The translations under genes and the position numbers were made by a program. From Hyalella azteca (Eukaryota > Arthropoda > Malacostraca > Amphipoda > Hyalellidae), in contig NW_025947732.1 of NCBI RefSeq assembly GCF_000764305.2, forward strand, positions 1,613 through 65,612: 64,000 nt of DNA, given 5' to 3'. Each line of letters opens with the position of its first letter. The first letter of the stretch is position 1. A model generated the notes under the pieces. The model was not told the origin of the DNA, did not search any database, and saw nothing but the letters and a program-made list of their open reading frames with translations. Of the stretch, positions 12,565 through 26,500 are shown piece after piece.

Positions 12565-15500
12565 GTGATAGAAAATCGCTTGATGAATGGGTCACTCAAC
12601 CGAAAAAAGAAAATATTTCTCTGGTTCTGGGATTTTGCAGTGTATTTCCCCAGATATGTAATGTAAAAATAATTTAATTTTTGTGCAAAACCTTAAATTA
12701 GGGTAATGCCTGGCAATTATTATTTTACCGATTGAGGAAAATATTAAAAATTCTTATGAAACAAAAACTTGCAGCTAATTCGAGCAGGCTCGTTGCAGGC
12801 TCATAAATATAATTACAGATAAATTATTTAATTTTTTTCATTGTCGCACACTGGAAAAGAAAAGTTGCCGGTCAGATAAATTGAATGGTATGTAAGAATT
12901 CAAGAATTCTTGCTACATTATTAGTCCAAATTTTACTTACATAATACAGCATAAAAACGTAATATATGAATATCGACATTTTGCCACCTTTTTTGTCCAG
13001 GGACGCTCAGTATTAGGAAGTTTCCCGAAAATTTTCCCTGAACAAAATTTTTCCCGAATTAGAATAAAAAATAATAATATACGCTCTGAACGTAGCCTAG
13101 CTACGCCAGTAAAACTGGAATGAAAATATTTATTGAATGCAAGCTCTATAATTAAATAGATAAAGTTTGCGAAAAAAATTAACTTCTACGCTAGTGTTGG
13201 CAAGATGACATGTTAAGTTACGTTCACAATAATTATTATCGTGCTCAAAGTGATGCGTAACATTACATTCGAAATACCGCTTGATCAAACATGCTTCATG
13301 TTTACGAAAAAATGAGATCAGTATTAAATGCAACTACACTTGGAAACACTTTCGCCTCAGATATAACAAATAAAACTCTTAATGATGTTTAACATTTGAA
13401 ATGTTCATTGTTAATAGATTCTTTAAGTAGATTCAATGCTTATTTAGATTGATTACTGAAAAATGATAATAGATTATTGCTGTAAAAATGATAATAGATT
13501 ATTGCTGTAAGTCCGAGGAAAAATTATTTCTTGCGTTTTCGACCAAACCAAAATCATACGGAAATATAACTCTCTAGGAATAATTTATATGTATTTACAG
13601 GAAATTTTCAAACTTTATTTCAAAAATGGCGCTCCCAAAAAAGATGATGAGAAAGTTTCAAGATTTCTTGATTTCATTTATTAATTCGTATTTATTGAAG
13701 GAAATTATACATACAAAGAATTTCTATAATTACAGATTTGCTCTCCCGTTGTCACCGGAAACTCTTGCAGTATCATCAATCAAATTGCTCACGACGTTCA
13801 CTCAATACCTTGCCAATGAAATATTTAGTTCGGAATCGGAGTCTAGTAAGTAATTTGATACGATGTTAGAATTATTATCGATTATATTTTTTAGCTAATG
13901 ATATCCTTCATTCCAATCAGAAATTGATAAAATTACCACTGGACTAATAATAATGCAATAATCACAATGTTCTTGATATTTTCCTCGTTGAATCTCAACC
14001 AAGACTCATTTCTTTCCAAACTTAGTATGAAGATACCATTTAAATTTTCGCAAGCTCGTAATTTCTGAGTAAGTGTTCATAAAGCCATAAACTTAAAGCT
14101 AAAATACCAGAGTTGAAGGCACCTCGTAAGTTAAGTGGCCCAGCAACTGCTTTGGCGACAATCAAGCCTTTATTAGCAAAGTTGAAAATCTAGTTTGAAT
14201 ACTCAAACGTTTTACGACGCCATACGTAAGTTCCTTCAGCGCAGTAACTTGAGAGTTTTAATTTGCTTAACAAGGGCAAGTTATTAATCTTGGAGATTAA
14301 TTTTCTGGTTAGAAGCTTTGAAATTAAATGCTATCACTCCCGTACGAAGATTATGAAACATAAAAGGACAAAGCAAGTTATAAATTTTGAATAATTACTA
14401 CCTAGTATAATGAACTTGATATAGATGGTGTTCAGGATAGATGTAGATGTTAATCGGCATAAATTTAAATGTTAGCTATGTTTCTTTTGTTCAATAGATT
14501 ATGGCTGAGGTAACTTAATTCAATAATTTCTTTATTTGTTGAGAAAAGTTCAAAGCTTTCACGAATCTACCGTAAAACAAAGTTCAGATTTATGTTCGTG
14601 AGGATCAAATGAAAATGAATTAAATTCAAACAGAAGCTGAAAACTTATGTTAATGGCATGGTTTGATTTGCCAGGTAATTTGAAATTAAGTTTTTGGGCT
14701 TTGCTGCCTTTTCGGATGTAAATATGTATTGTTTACTGTAGATATTCAGCATACCTGCGCGCTACAAACACTGCACTTCCGGCATTTAAGCAATTTATTT
14801 TTGGCCTTCGCTGTGCTGGAATTAGGATTTTTTAAGCTCAATTTACAATATGCCTGTTCGTATCTTTGACATCTTTTTCAAATTGTCGATTGCATCTAGA
14901 AAAGTTTGAGAATTACAGAAAAACATTTCGGCAGTTGCAAAAATTGAATGTTGCTCTCTAATTCTCTTGTCGTTTGGCAAGACCCAAATAACTGCAAGAA
15001 ATGTATACTAGCAGGAAATAATTTGAAGACTAAATTAAAGTTTAGGGAGATAAAAAGCATTTTTCATGTTTTCTGGCCAAAAAAACTAAACATAAATTAG
15101 GAAACTGCATTTATTTACGAAATCTTTAAATTTAATAGTAATGATTTTTTCTCATTTGGAATGGATGCCACACTTAAGAATTTAGCAATTAATTTCAATT
15201 AATTAATTAAATGATTAACAATGCATTATTAATTCAAATCGTACTGAATAATTTTATAATTTTCAATAATTTTTAATCTGCACGATAGCTTCTTACTCCA
15301 TTAGAATTGTTCTCTTAAACTTAAATTTTAGGCCAATAAGTATATATTCATGTTCTTCGTACAGCGTAATCAAAGGAATATACCACACTTTTTTCTAGGA
15401 AGATAAAGTAAAGCAACTAATAATCCTCTGCTCCTCAACATTTTTTTAGCATAAGCTTGCCTTTGAAAATTATTTCCACAAACCGAGAACTGCTTTGAGA

Positions 15501-17640
15501 GCTAAAATCTCTATCTATTTTTCAAAATTCGACTCTTTATCTCTCACTAGTCTAATTATTTACGTTCCCCTCTCTAATTTACATGACATTGATGGGAAAA
15601 GTTAAATGGCTGCTGATGAACTCAGCAGCTCCAGCGAAGAGTATTTCGCCGGGTATGTGATTTAATTTGAAAAATCCAATTGGAAGTTTTTGCTGCATTA
15701 TTCCGCTTACGAGAAAATTTTAACGCGGTACAGATCATAATATACCTGGTGAAGAAATTAGTAGAATTGTAAAGAATATTTAGCAACAATGCAAAATTTG
15801 TTATCGTATTGAAAAATTGATATATTACTTGTACATGAACCTCATGGAAATTGAAGGATTAAAAAACTCACTGGATAATGAGTAAAGGGTTCATAAAAAT
15901 TATATATCATTTATTTTGTTATTTCTTATGGAAATATTTAAATCAATGGCAACTACTTTATTTTATGATAGATAAGAAATATGACCGTTGGTCGTAATAT
16001 TTGACTTGATCAGATTTAAATATTGATCGGAGTAAAGTAAAATGAATGTTAGTTTTATTGTCCGTAGAGTTTCAGATGTGATGTACACTATTGATGGACA
16101 GTATTTTGGATATCTGTTTTGCTATGCAATTTAAAAATAATTTTAAATTATGACATGTCTCAAAAATTACCCTCAAATATTTCGAGTACAATCTGTACAC
16201 TTGCCACTTGGCTGCAATTTTTAATAAATAGAGGAAATTATTTGAATCTCTGAGGTTGTTGTGAATTTCATCGTGCTGGCTTCAACTCGTAAACTAAAGC
16301 CAATGAAATTCGTCGTACAATTGATTTCAAAGCCTCTCATCTGAAACACTTAAAAAAAGTAAAATTAACAACGTTTAAATAACTATAAATATTTATGCAC
16401 AGTGCATTAATCTACAATGCTTTTTAACTTGCATGACTGACTCATGGGTCTAATAAATTCAAATTATAATTTTTAATTCAAGTCCATTCCATTTCATCCC
16501 GACCATTTCTCCGCCTTAACGTCTGACGCTGGAAAGATGTGTACAAAATGTTTCAATCGTCCTTTGAAGTACGCACCAATGTTTTCACAGAACCTGAACA
16601 TGATTAATGGTTGCAGCACAATTTAAAATCTCAGAGTTTTAGGATTAAATCCCACTAATTAATCTGCGTTTGTGCTCCAGATATTCAATTTTGAAACGAT
16701 TTGTTTTTCTTCATCAGGAAAATTCTAGCTTAGGAGTCATTGACAGAACAAAGCGATGTCATTAAATTATTCCGCCACATGAGACTTTTTAGTATGGCGC
16801 AAATTTAATTATCTTCACTTATTTTAACACGTACATACATTAATATATCATAAAAGAAATATTACATATATCGTAAAAACCAGATTATTGTGGAAAAGAC
16901 TCAAAAGTGAGAGTAACAAGTGAAATTATAGGAATTACTAACATCTTGCTGTTAAACTTATACAAAAAAAATTCGCCACTTGTTGAAATGGCAAATTTCC
17001 CCGAGCCAAAAATGACCAAATCACGACATTTGCAGTGAAAAATGGGGGAAAATACTGCAAAAATGTCGCGTCGGTTAAATGGGGGGATCGTTAACCAATA
17101 AACTTGCCACGTCCTCTGCACAACTGAGCAACTCTGTGTACGGTCGCTTTTCATTATTCCAGTCATATCGAACGAACGGTAACCCAAGAAGAAGCTGAAT
17201 AATGAAAGATGATTATTACGCCCAGTGAGGCTTCATGCCTAAATTGTGTGTAGGAATGAATTTATTTCCTTTTTCCGTAATGTGGTAGATTTTTAAGGCA
17301 ATGGAGTATACACTGTTATACTCCATATACTCCATATTTCACACTGTTACTAAGCAATATTTTGAGTGTGTTCAGTACGACGGGAGATTTGTTAGAATTC
17401 CTTCATGTCTCTAAATCGAGTGCTAATTATACAAAATATGTAGGTGAAATATACACTCAATCTTTTCCTACTTAAATCGCAAATATCAAAGAGTGTATTT
17501 TGTAAGTGTTTACTTTGTTAGAGTAGAACATGCGCGGCTTGACGCCCGAACTGCGACAGCTACAGAGAAATAAAGTAATAAGTAATAAGAAATTGATTAG
17601 GCATGTTGTTTTATGGGCACAGTCAGTAGCTTTTCTAAGT
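12565..17640. other. AT-rich stretch; possible 5' intron of the GPCR gene
   Basis: No coding sequence recognised. A 28-bp direct duplication containing ATGATAATAGATTATTGCTG occurs near 13460-13510. If the promoter at 12473 drives the GPCR gene, this is intron; otherwise it is intergenic. Confidence 0.4.
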
Positions 17641-17641
17641 T

Positions 17642-18105
17642 ATTAACTAACTCGTGTCAAAAACTGGTTTGTTAGGATTAACTAACTTGCAGCGAGGTAT
17701 TAATATTAACTAACTCGTAAGAACAACTGGTTAGTTAGTATTAACTGACTTGTAGCGAGTTGTTAGTATTAACTAACTCGTTGCAAAAACTATTTATTTA
17801 TTATTAACTAACTTGTAGCGAGTAGTTTGTATTAACTAACGCATATCAAATACTGGTTAGTTAGTATTATCTAACTTGCAGCGAGTTGTTAGTATTAACT
17901 AACTCGTATCAACAACTGTTTAGTTAGTATTAACTAACCTGTAGCGAGTTGTTTGTATTAACTAACTCGTATCAATAACAGGTTAGTTAGTATCAACTAA
18001 CTTGCAGCGAGTAGTTAGTATTAACTAACTCGTGTCAAAAACTGGTTAGTTAGTATTATCTAACTCGCAGCGAGTTGTTTGTATTAACTAACTCGTAGCA
18101 AAAAC
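17642..18105. repeat. 63-bp tandem satellite with internal palindrome, about 7.5 units
   Basis: ATTAACTAACTCG or a close variant recurs at 17642, 17704, 17768, 17831, 17894, 17957, 18020 and 18083, a period of 62-64 bases and mostly 63. Each unit also carries TTAGTTAGTATTAACTAACT, which is nearly self-complementary, so single strands could fold into a row of small hairpins. Units differ by several substitutions, so the array is not very recent. Confidence 0.9.
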
Positions 18106-20155
18106 CGGAGCATGCTTCCTGCCAAAACCACTCACAATCAGTTGAGCTTGTTAACACAAAGATTGCCTTGTTGAAAAGATAATAATTTATGCGAAAAAGA
18201 CAGTAGGTCCAGCATTTAGATGCTTCATTTGCATCTCTCTTACTTTGAACACGTGTGAGTAATAATTGCTCCTAATTTAATTGATGCAGCGAGTTGTTAA
18301 CAGTTTAATTGGGATCTCGTTTTGTTCGGGGGTCTTAATTTTCAATGCTAATAGGCAATGAGCAACTCAGGTCTATTCTTACCGCATCTGGGGCATGAGA
18401 GATGAGGCACCGGAAGCACTGAGCTTCTGAAACTATTCGAATACTAAAGTTGTTGCATGCATAATGTCTCTATTTTCTGTTCAATGAAATCTCAGTTGCT
18501 TTGAACGATTTTTTTCATTTCAATGGGTAGCTAAGTTTGTAGAATTTTTATTGTGGCGAAGGAATTATTTTAAAAGCTGCACAATTCAATTCAATTATGA
18601 AAAATCATTTGTTTCTCAATTACTTTTATTTCTATGACAAACAAAAATATAATAACATTATTTGAAGAAAATACTTAAATATAATTGACGTAAAATAGGT
18701 GACAAAAATTACTCATCAATTCATTGTCTCAGCTGCAGTCGGAATAACAATAACATAACACGTGAAAATTCATTCATTCATAAATTAACTCTCATAAAAC
18801 TCTTCGTGCATTCAAATTTCCGAGCTATAAGAACTTCATTTATATTTCAGTACAATAATTAATTTTATTAATCAGGACACTGGGATTATTATGTCTATAA
18901 CAGTGAACGATTTCTTATTTAACTTCAACTTTCTTTTCTTTCACAATTACTCTTTCGTTTCATCATTGCAATATCATTACTCATGTCCTTGGTCACACAC
19001 CACACGCGGTCCTGGCACTACAAAGCTCGTCCGTTATTCGGTGCAATGAATTGTAAGCACATTGATTTCAGCTTACTAGGCTTAACCGACGTTCAGCAAG
19101 CGAGCTCAAGACAATTTCAAGGTATTTAACTGCATGAATTAACATAAATTGATGCAATTAGTTTAGGTCGGAACTAATTGAGCACTAATCGGGTAAACTA
19201 ATTCACTAAGCGCGCTTGTTCCTAGATATCATATCTGCATAAAGCTTTGTGTGCTGATATTCAATTATGAAATTACTTGGTAGCCTATATGAATTCAAAG
19301 TTACTGTAACTATAATATACCGTCATAAAGAAAAGACGCTAGAGCACACGATCTGAAGTAGAGAATTAATATCATTCGACTGCATTATAAAATATAGATG
19401 CAGCAATGATGGAAACAATGCAAATAAAAAATTAATTTTAAAAAAGCAGGAAAAATATAAAAAGCAGGATTTCAGTTGTCAATGTAATCATTATATTTAT
19501 TAAATTTTTTATTTTTCACATTTTGACGATCATTTTGACAGTAAGATGATGGACCTTTCATTTGTTGTTTATGTTAGCTATTTAAGTTCACTAGAACTTA
19601 CAGAAACAGATTGATTATGCGTCGTCAATATTCAAACAAAAAGTTGTCTCTAATGAAGTTAAGCTCGGAATGTAGAAACTTTAAAAGCCGTTAAGATCGT
19701 TCTATAAGTGAGTATCATATTATTGTTTTTAGAGGCTCCAATAATCCTGTTAATTTTTGTGCCAGCGAATAAAATTTTGCATGCAACACGAATAATATAT
19801 TTAAGAGGTAACTTTTCATTTTTTCCAGATCTGTCATAAATTTTGCCGTGTCTCGTTTCTCTTATACTAGCTTACCTACGAATATATTTCACTTCTCAAT
19901 TTCTCCATTTTTATATTTTCCTTCGTGCATTTTAACTCCACATGTCATAGTGCTATCATAACTGACAATATGAATATCTCGAAAACTGTTTTTCAATCTG
20001 TTAATAATTAGTCACAGTGAAGCGCTTATATCAATATTTCAAGCCTTTAGATTTAAATTAGGTTAGACTTCGGTGCAAAATATTTTCCTGTCAATTCTTT
20101 CCACATTTCACAAAAAATAAATGATTCCCAGTAAGTAAAAAAAATATTCTTCAAG
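18106..20155. other. AT-rich stretch upstream of the GPCR coding start
   Basis: No gene recognised. Directly before the ATG, TTCTTCAAG (ending at 20155) could serve as an acceptor, and TTTTTTCCAG near 19829 is a better one; either could open the exon that contains the start codon. Confidence 0.45.
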
Positions 20156-20569
20156 ATGCCACAAAACAATCTTGGCTCCCGTCTAGACTTGAAGCTCCCT
20201 TACATTCCCAGCAAGCTTCTTCCGCAGCTCATACACTTGCTAAAATCTTTTCCGAACGACACGACGGAATTTTCGAAACCTCACACCCGTCCGTCGCTCC
20301 GGGAAATATACCCGGCCATCGTGTCAGGATACCTTCTGGTGATAGTCTGCGGAACTGTATTGAACCTCTGCATGGTCGTCAAGATCATCGCGCTATCTAA
20401 ATGTCTGAGGAAGAAGCAATATCCATGCCTGGAGTATACGTTTCTGGCAAATTTGGCCATACTGAATATAATGATGTGCATCCTGGTGATGCCGCTGTCG
20501 TTGGCAATAATGCTCATACAAAACTGGATCTTTGGACGCTTCCTATGCTACGTCGCTCCTATTCTGCAG
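20156..20569 (+). CDS. GPCR exon 1: N-terminus, TM1, TM2, start of TM3
   Basis: Encodes residues 1-138. The ATG has AAG directly before it (A at -3), a good context. TM1 spans about 51-79 and contains GTVLN with Asn70. TM2 spans about 96-121 with FLANLAILN, where Asn104 replaces the usual sodium-site Asp, and Pro113. ECL1 has the class A signature NWIFG (123-127) before Cys131. The exon ends CTGCAG|GTGAGT in phase 0 at 20569. Reading on adds six residues and then stops, as expected for an intron. Confidence 0.88.
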
Positions 20570-23500
20570 GTGAGTTTATGCTTCAAATAACAGAAATCAT
20601 ATTATAGAAATAGAAAATTTGAATTCATACAGAGAAATAAAATGTATAAAAAAAATTTTAAAGACCACGTTTTTCATGTGGACTCAAAAGTAGAAAATAA
20701 TTTTTCGGCAGCTACTGATCTCTGTTTGCTTTCATTCTCTTGGTCTTTTGTATTTCAGTTAAAATATTTTACAACATCTAAAACGAAAAACGTGGGGCGC
20801 ATATGTATTTTAAAATTTTTTTTTATACATTTTATTTTCTACTTTTTAGTTTTTTAAGTATTTTATTTTCTCATTTTTAGTCCGTTGCTACACACGAAAC
20901 ACGTTGCTGCGAGCCAATTTAGTTGACTTGATGTACGTATCGATGATACGAAGCGTATCATCGATATACGCAGTCTAAACACGCGAATATCCTCTCGAGG
21001 ATGACGTGCATTAAAGGTTCCAACCCCTGCTTGTGAGTTCCTTTAGAGTTTATACGCCTGGAAACGTGCAACAAATTATTGATTATTGTATTGTTATCGG
21101 GAGCTGAGCTTCCCTAAAAGTTTCAGAGCGCTAGCTAATGGGAAAGTTGGTGAAATATCGATTGCAAGATTTGATCATCACAGACACGAAAGCGAGCTAA
21201 GAAAAACGTGGTAACAAGTTTGTTTCTTAAATTTTCGCTTTGATTCCATAAATAATCCTGTATATGATGATCATCGATTTGCAATGAAAAAAAAAGAGAC
21301 TGTATTCCATTTTCTTCCATGAAACGAATCAAAAATCTAATTTACTCATTAATGTTCCCATAAATGTCGAAGTTAACATACAACGTTTATTGAAAACGGT
21401 TTACTAAACTTACCCTATTTTCGTTCATTATTAATAAGAGATTAATCAAAATAAAAACAATCTCAAGTTTCACGAGCATCGAAACGCACATTTGTTTTCG
21501 CATTGTAAACCTTTTCCTCTCTTATTCTATGCCTTCGTTCTCAATGTAATTAGAAAACAGCCATTTCGATTTTTATTGAATCGAATAAATCAATTCAACG
21601 ATCACTCGACAATATGTAAAAATCAATGATTATTTTTATATTTTCCACGAATGCCCGTACCATAAATTGTTGATATTCTTTAGAAGAAAATAGCATCTGG
21701 CTACATATTTCTGTCTTCAGATGTTATTACGTCATCATCAAAGAGACGAAATCAGCATACAATTATGTTATCTGATTGGGAACAGAGCATCAGTATAATA
21801 GATATTGCTGCCTGGTTGAGGTCACTTCAATAATACCGGGTCATTGGTCCGTCTTAAAGAGATCTCATCGCAGTCCGAAGCTATTACGTCTGGACTGCGT
21901 GACCTTTTGCAGGCACCAACGTCCCAATTTGAGCTTCAGAGGCGACAACATTGGGACTGCGTGGCCCTTTTGCAGTCCCAGCATGGGCTTTAGGGATATT
22001 TTTGGGACTCATTGTCCATTTTAAGACGCAGTCGTAATAGCGTGGGCTTTAGGGAAAAATGTTGGACTCCTTGACCTTTTTCAAATGTGATCGTCCCAGT
22101 GTGTACCTTAAGGAAAATTTTGGGACTTGACTTTTTCTGACGCCATCGTCCCAATGTGGGCTTTAGGGACAATTTTGGAACTTCTTGACCTCTTTCAGAC
22201 GCGATCGTCTCAGCGTGAGCTTAGGGACGACAAAGTTAATTTCGAGTAATCGTTTTCAGGCACACAACGTGCCGGTCTGGACTCAAGAGACGGCAACCTC
22301 AGGCTGCCATAACGAGGCTCATGTCTAACATTGATATTATTTATACGATGCTAAAAAAGCAGTCGTGAATGAGTCCCCAGCAAGGAAATATTGGCCATAT
22401 TAGTTTTTCCGGTCGGATTGTAAAAAATAACGTTTTCCAAAGTTATCAGTTTGCTATAATTTTTTCTCTCGCGTCGTTTTATTGATAGTTTAACGACGCC
22501 TAATAATTCCACATTTTATTAAAATCATAGAGTTTTTTCATTTAATAACATATGCATGTTTAAGGAAATAGTGAGACACCAGAGATATGTTGTGTTTTTA
22601 TTGGAATTTTCATCTGTTTTCTTATTACGGTATCGTCTTCAAGGGAAATGAACGAACAGACCTCCTAACCTCCAGTTGTCTGATAATTTCGCTCAGATAC
22701 GGGGCTATGGAGCTTATATTTACAGCTTCCCTTTGTTGACTGTAACCGTTATTGGCGTAGAATGTCTTGGTTATGCCGTATTTCTGAATGGAAGCGAGTG
22801 CCGTCACTTCCCTTTAATTTTCAAGACTTGGCACTCGGGAAAGCTACGATTTCCTGTTATTTTTGCTCACTGAGCCTTGCTGTTGAAGTGAATAAGTCAA
22901 CGACTCATGTTACACGATTAACCGTTCAATTTTCATATTCAATTGTGCACATTAGCAAACGCGAATATACTTGTGATCGTGAATTTCTTAAACCCAGCTG
23001 GGTAATTACGATTGAAAAACGTAATGTTCGGTTTAATTAGTAATTATTCCTCAGTGATGTAATTGAGAACATTAAACTTCTACTATATACGTCAAATAAA
23101 ATACATTTATTCAAAAAAATTTATAGCACGGTTGCCCATATACATTGACCATAACTCTAATAATTCGTTTTTGAGGACTGAAATCGTTTGAGGAATTAAT
23201 CCTAAAGTAAATTTTATTAACTTAGAATACGCGTACGCGTCATTGAATTCATTTAACATCAGCAATTAATGTTTGATTAATGATCACGCCCGCATAGAGC
23301 AACCTACGTTTGTTACGTTATGCACTGATGATGTACTGATGCAACAACAGTACATTGATGTAACGCATAAAATAACACTATGGTATCTGGAACTTGCGTT
23401 GTAATGATAACGTAGATGGATAGCGATAATGAAATTTAATCAAAGCTTCACAGATGTTTGATCTCAATGAAAAAAGTTGAGATTAAATGAAAGGAAATTG

Positions 23501-26500
23501 AAATGTTCATCCATGCTCAATAATCTCATTAATCCCACTTGAATCAATTTTGTAACTTTTTCCACATAATAAGAGAATTTTGCTCTATTTTAACCAGCCT
23601 GGATATTGCCTTGCACAATACCTGCATATGTATGTATATGTATCAATTTTATATCTTTTACCACTATATCTTTACCACTTCCAGTTAGTTTAGTTAAGGA
23701 ATTGGCCATATGTCTCAATAGAATAATATTTTTTTCCCTCTCAGGATGTTCCATTGTATGGAGGTTTGGCCTCCCTCTTGTGCCACACAATCCTTCGCTA
23801 TCGCTCAATCCTGAAGATTCTCGACCCAAGCCACCAGACGTCGAGAGAATTTCCGGATTTAGAAAAAGACCGCAAAACATCGACGCGGAAGCCGCCGTTG
23901 TGGCCGGTGATGTTGCTGTGGCTGTCGCTGCTGCTGCTGGTCACTCCGCAGGTTGCGTACATACAGTACTATGACTTACAAGTGAGTAATAAATGAGTGC
24001 CGTGAATATGAATATCTTTTGATGTTAGAAAAGTGATTTCAACTCGAATATGAGTTAAATTTACCACACAGCATTAACATTTATAATATAAGAACAATTT
24101 TATATGTCTGTATTCTTTTGAGATATGAATTTGCAAAAATAATATATCACGCACCCAATTTTGAAACAAAAAGTTTTCATCATTTCACTTCACTTTAAAT
24201 TCTTCATTTCATAACGTAGAATTCATGATTTCTTCTCTCATATAAGCATTTTTCATCTCAGTATTTTCAATTTCATTGTATTGTAATATCTTTGAGTGTC
24301 TCTTCTATGTGTCATGGTATCCTTTTACTGTATGTCTTTGTTTCTAAGTAATTGTGTGCGTTTGTATATTCGCCGTATGGTATCTTGTCCTGCGCGTCCT
24401 ATATCGTATCTGTGTAAATGATGATATGATTATGTTACTTCTTGGTCCTCAGATTCATGTTACCATACGTTTTTAAAATGAGTTATTGTAGTTCCTACAT
24501 TAGAGCCGCCTAAAGTGAAATAAAGTGCCGTGTTTATACTGTATTAATTTGGCTAAGCGGAATGTACACAGACATTTGTCCATATTTAGCTCCGTGCTGG
24601 GAAGCGAAATATTAAGGTTTATATGCATTTAATTAGGACTGGAATGGAACAATCCTGCTGTGCCAATTAATGATGCCTAAAATGGGATGATATCTTTGTG
24701 AACATGAATTTTTTATTAATATTAGAATATCTCTCAGCATAGAAATTTTTTAAATTTCTGCTCTTATCATACAGTTATTTTCCTTGAATTATAACATCTA
24801 AACAACAATAGAAATTCAAATTAAAGTATCTTACATAATTGCTTAGGCTTATTTTCGAACTCAAACGTTGAACAATATCATATTTCTTGCCAAGTTTAAT
24901 ATGCTTAGGAAAAACTCATACCAAAACAAGAATTTTCCGCTAACGGTCGGTGAGCTGCCCTACCGGCGTTCCTCTTGAAGCCCCTAAATGAATTAGGAGA
25001 TGAAGATCCTGAATGAATTATGGTTGAAGCTCATGCAGGATGTATGGGTTGTACTTCGTGAATAAATTGCATTTTGAAGCTGCAGAAAGAAATACGGTTT
25101 TAGCTCATGTGTAAATTATAAGTTTATGCTCGTTACTGAATTATGAGTAGGATCGAGTGAGTAAAAAAATGTACGTGTGATGATTGTATAATTTTTATTT
25201 TTCCAATAAAATTTTCTAATGCTATAATTGCAAGGGTTTATTCTAAATGTTTCGTTCGATTTCAAAAGTTATAAGGTGAAAAAACAATTATTTTATGAAT
25301 TATGATAAAGGAGTTATCATGCATTGTTTGAGAATAACAAGTTGAAATCCTTAGCAGAAGTGAAGCAGGTGACTTAACTAAAGCTGCTCATTCATGTAAT
25401 GGCAGGGCTATGCCTAACTGAGACCTGATGCTCAATTCGCTATTGTGCCGACAGAAATAGAGCACAATGAGCCTTTCATCACAAATTGGATCATATTTAA
25501 TAATTAGATTGATGATAAGCCGGGTTGAAAACAACAGCTTCATGCCGCTGGCCTTTAAAGCTGAGACTTTGAAGTGGATTCTGATGTTTTGCGGAAGTGA
25601 CTTTAGCTTATTTGTTATGACTTTGATTCACACTACTTGTATACTCAGAAGCCTGATCAAGAAGTCTCTGTCACCTACAATTTGAATATATTTACAATTA
25701 TTTTCAGTTGTTACAATATTATTTCAATTAAAATACTTTTTAAACAGACGTATAGATGTTCTATATTCGGTGCTCAATATTTCTGGTAAAATGATATTAG
25801 ACGAGAAGAAAAATTCCTCAATAAAAAGTTGTTCACTCAAGTTAAAAGGCTGCAATTTATTTCATCAAAACAATTTCCTTAGGTCGTCCTTTAACAAAAA
25901 TAAAACATTCCTCCAGCGTCCTCACAGGAAAGAAAACTTGCCACCTCCTCGCGCCAAAACTTTGTCGTTTTTGGCCAACGACCAAACTGCGATGAACAAA
26001 GTTTCTGTCTTCTTTTCTTCTGTCCGATACAAGCATTACTGATGTAAAATAAACTATGTTAGATGCAAAGTGCACTCTCTTTGCATTTTAAACTGCCACA
26101 CTGCAATAAGTTGCAATAGACATTTAATGTTTGGAAAACAGATTATTTATCTTGAAAATTCTTTCAGCTTTTGAGGGATCGTTTCAGCATTGATATTGGG
26201 ATTCCATGCTTTTTTTCACTTCTTGTTAAATGGTTATTATTAAGCAGATTTTAGAAATCTTATAAGTCTAAGCGGCAAGAGGATTGTTCCTCACTAAAAT
26301 TAGTTTTCCAAATTTGGATCTGATAATCAGCTGCGCATCATGTTAGAAATGATTACCATTTTTGTTATTCGCAAATAAATTCATCCGAAAACGCTTAGAG
26401 AGCAATCGAAAATAATGTACAATTTTGAATTTATTGTTTACTCGCATGTGAAGTGGAATTTTAATTTGAGCACTTGCAACTTGTGTTTCAGAATATTAGA

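Larger units (their letters stand above)
20570..23744 (+). other. Intron 1 of the GPCR gene
   Basis: Donor GTGAGT and acceptor TTTTTTCCCTCTCAG. It holds a hairpin at 20938-20966 and a degenerate tandem repeat at 21835-22270. No other coding sequence is seen. Confidence 0.8.

Noticed and set aside
17580..18110. Possible CRISPR-like array because of regular palindromic repeats
   Set aside because: The repeats are contiguous 63-bp satellite units without unique spacers, in a clearly eukaryotic context.
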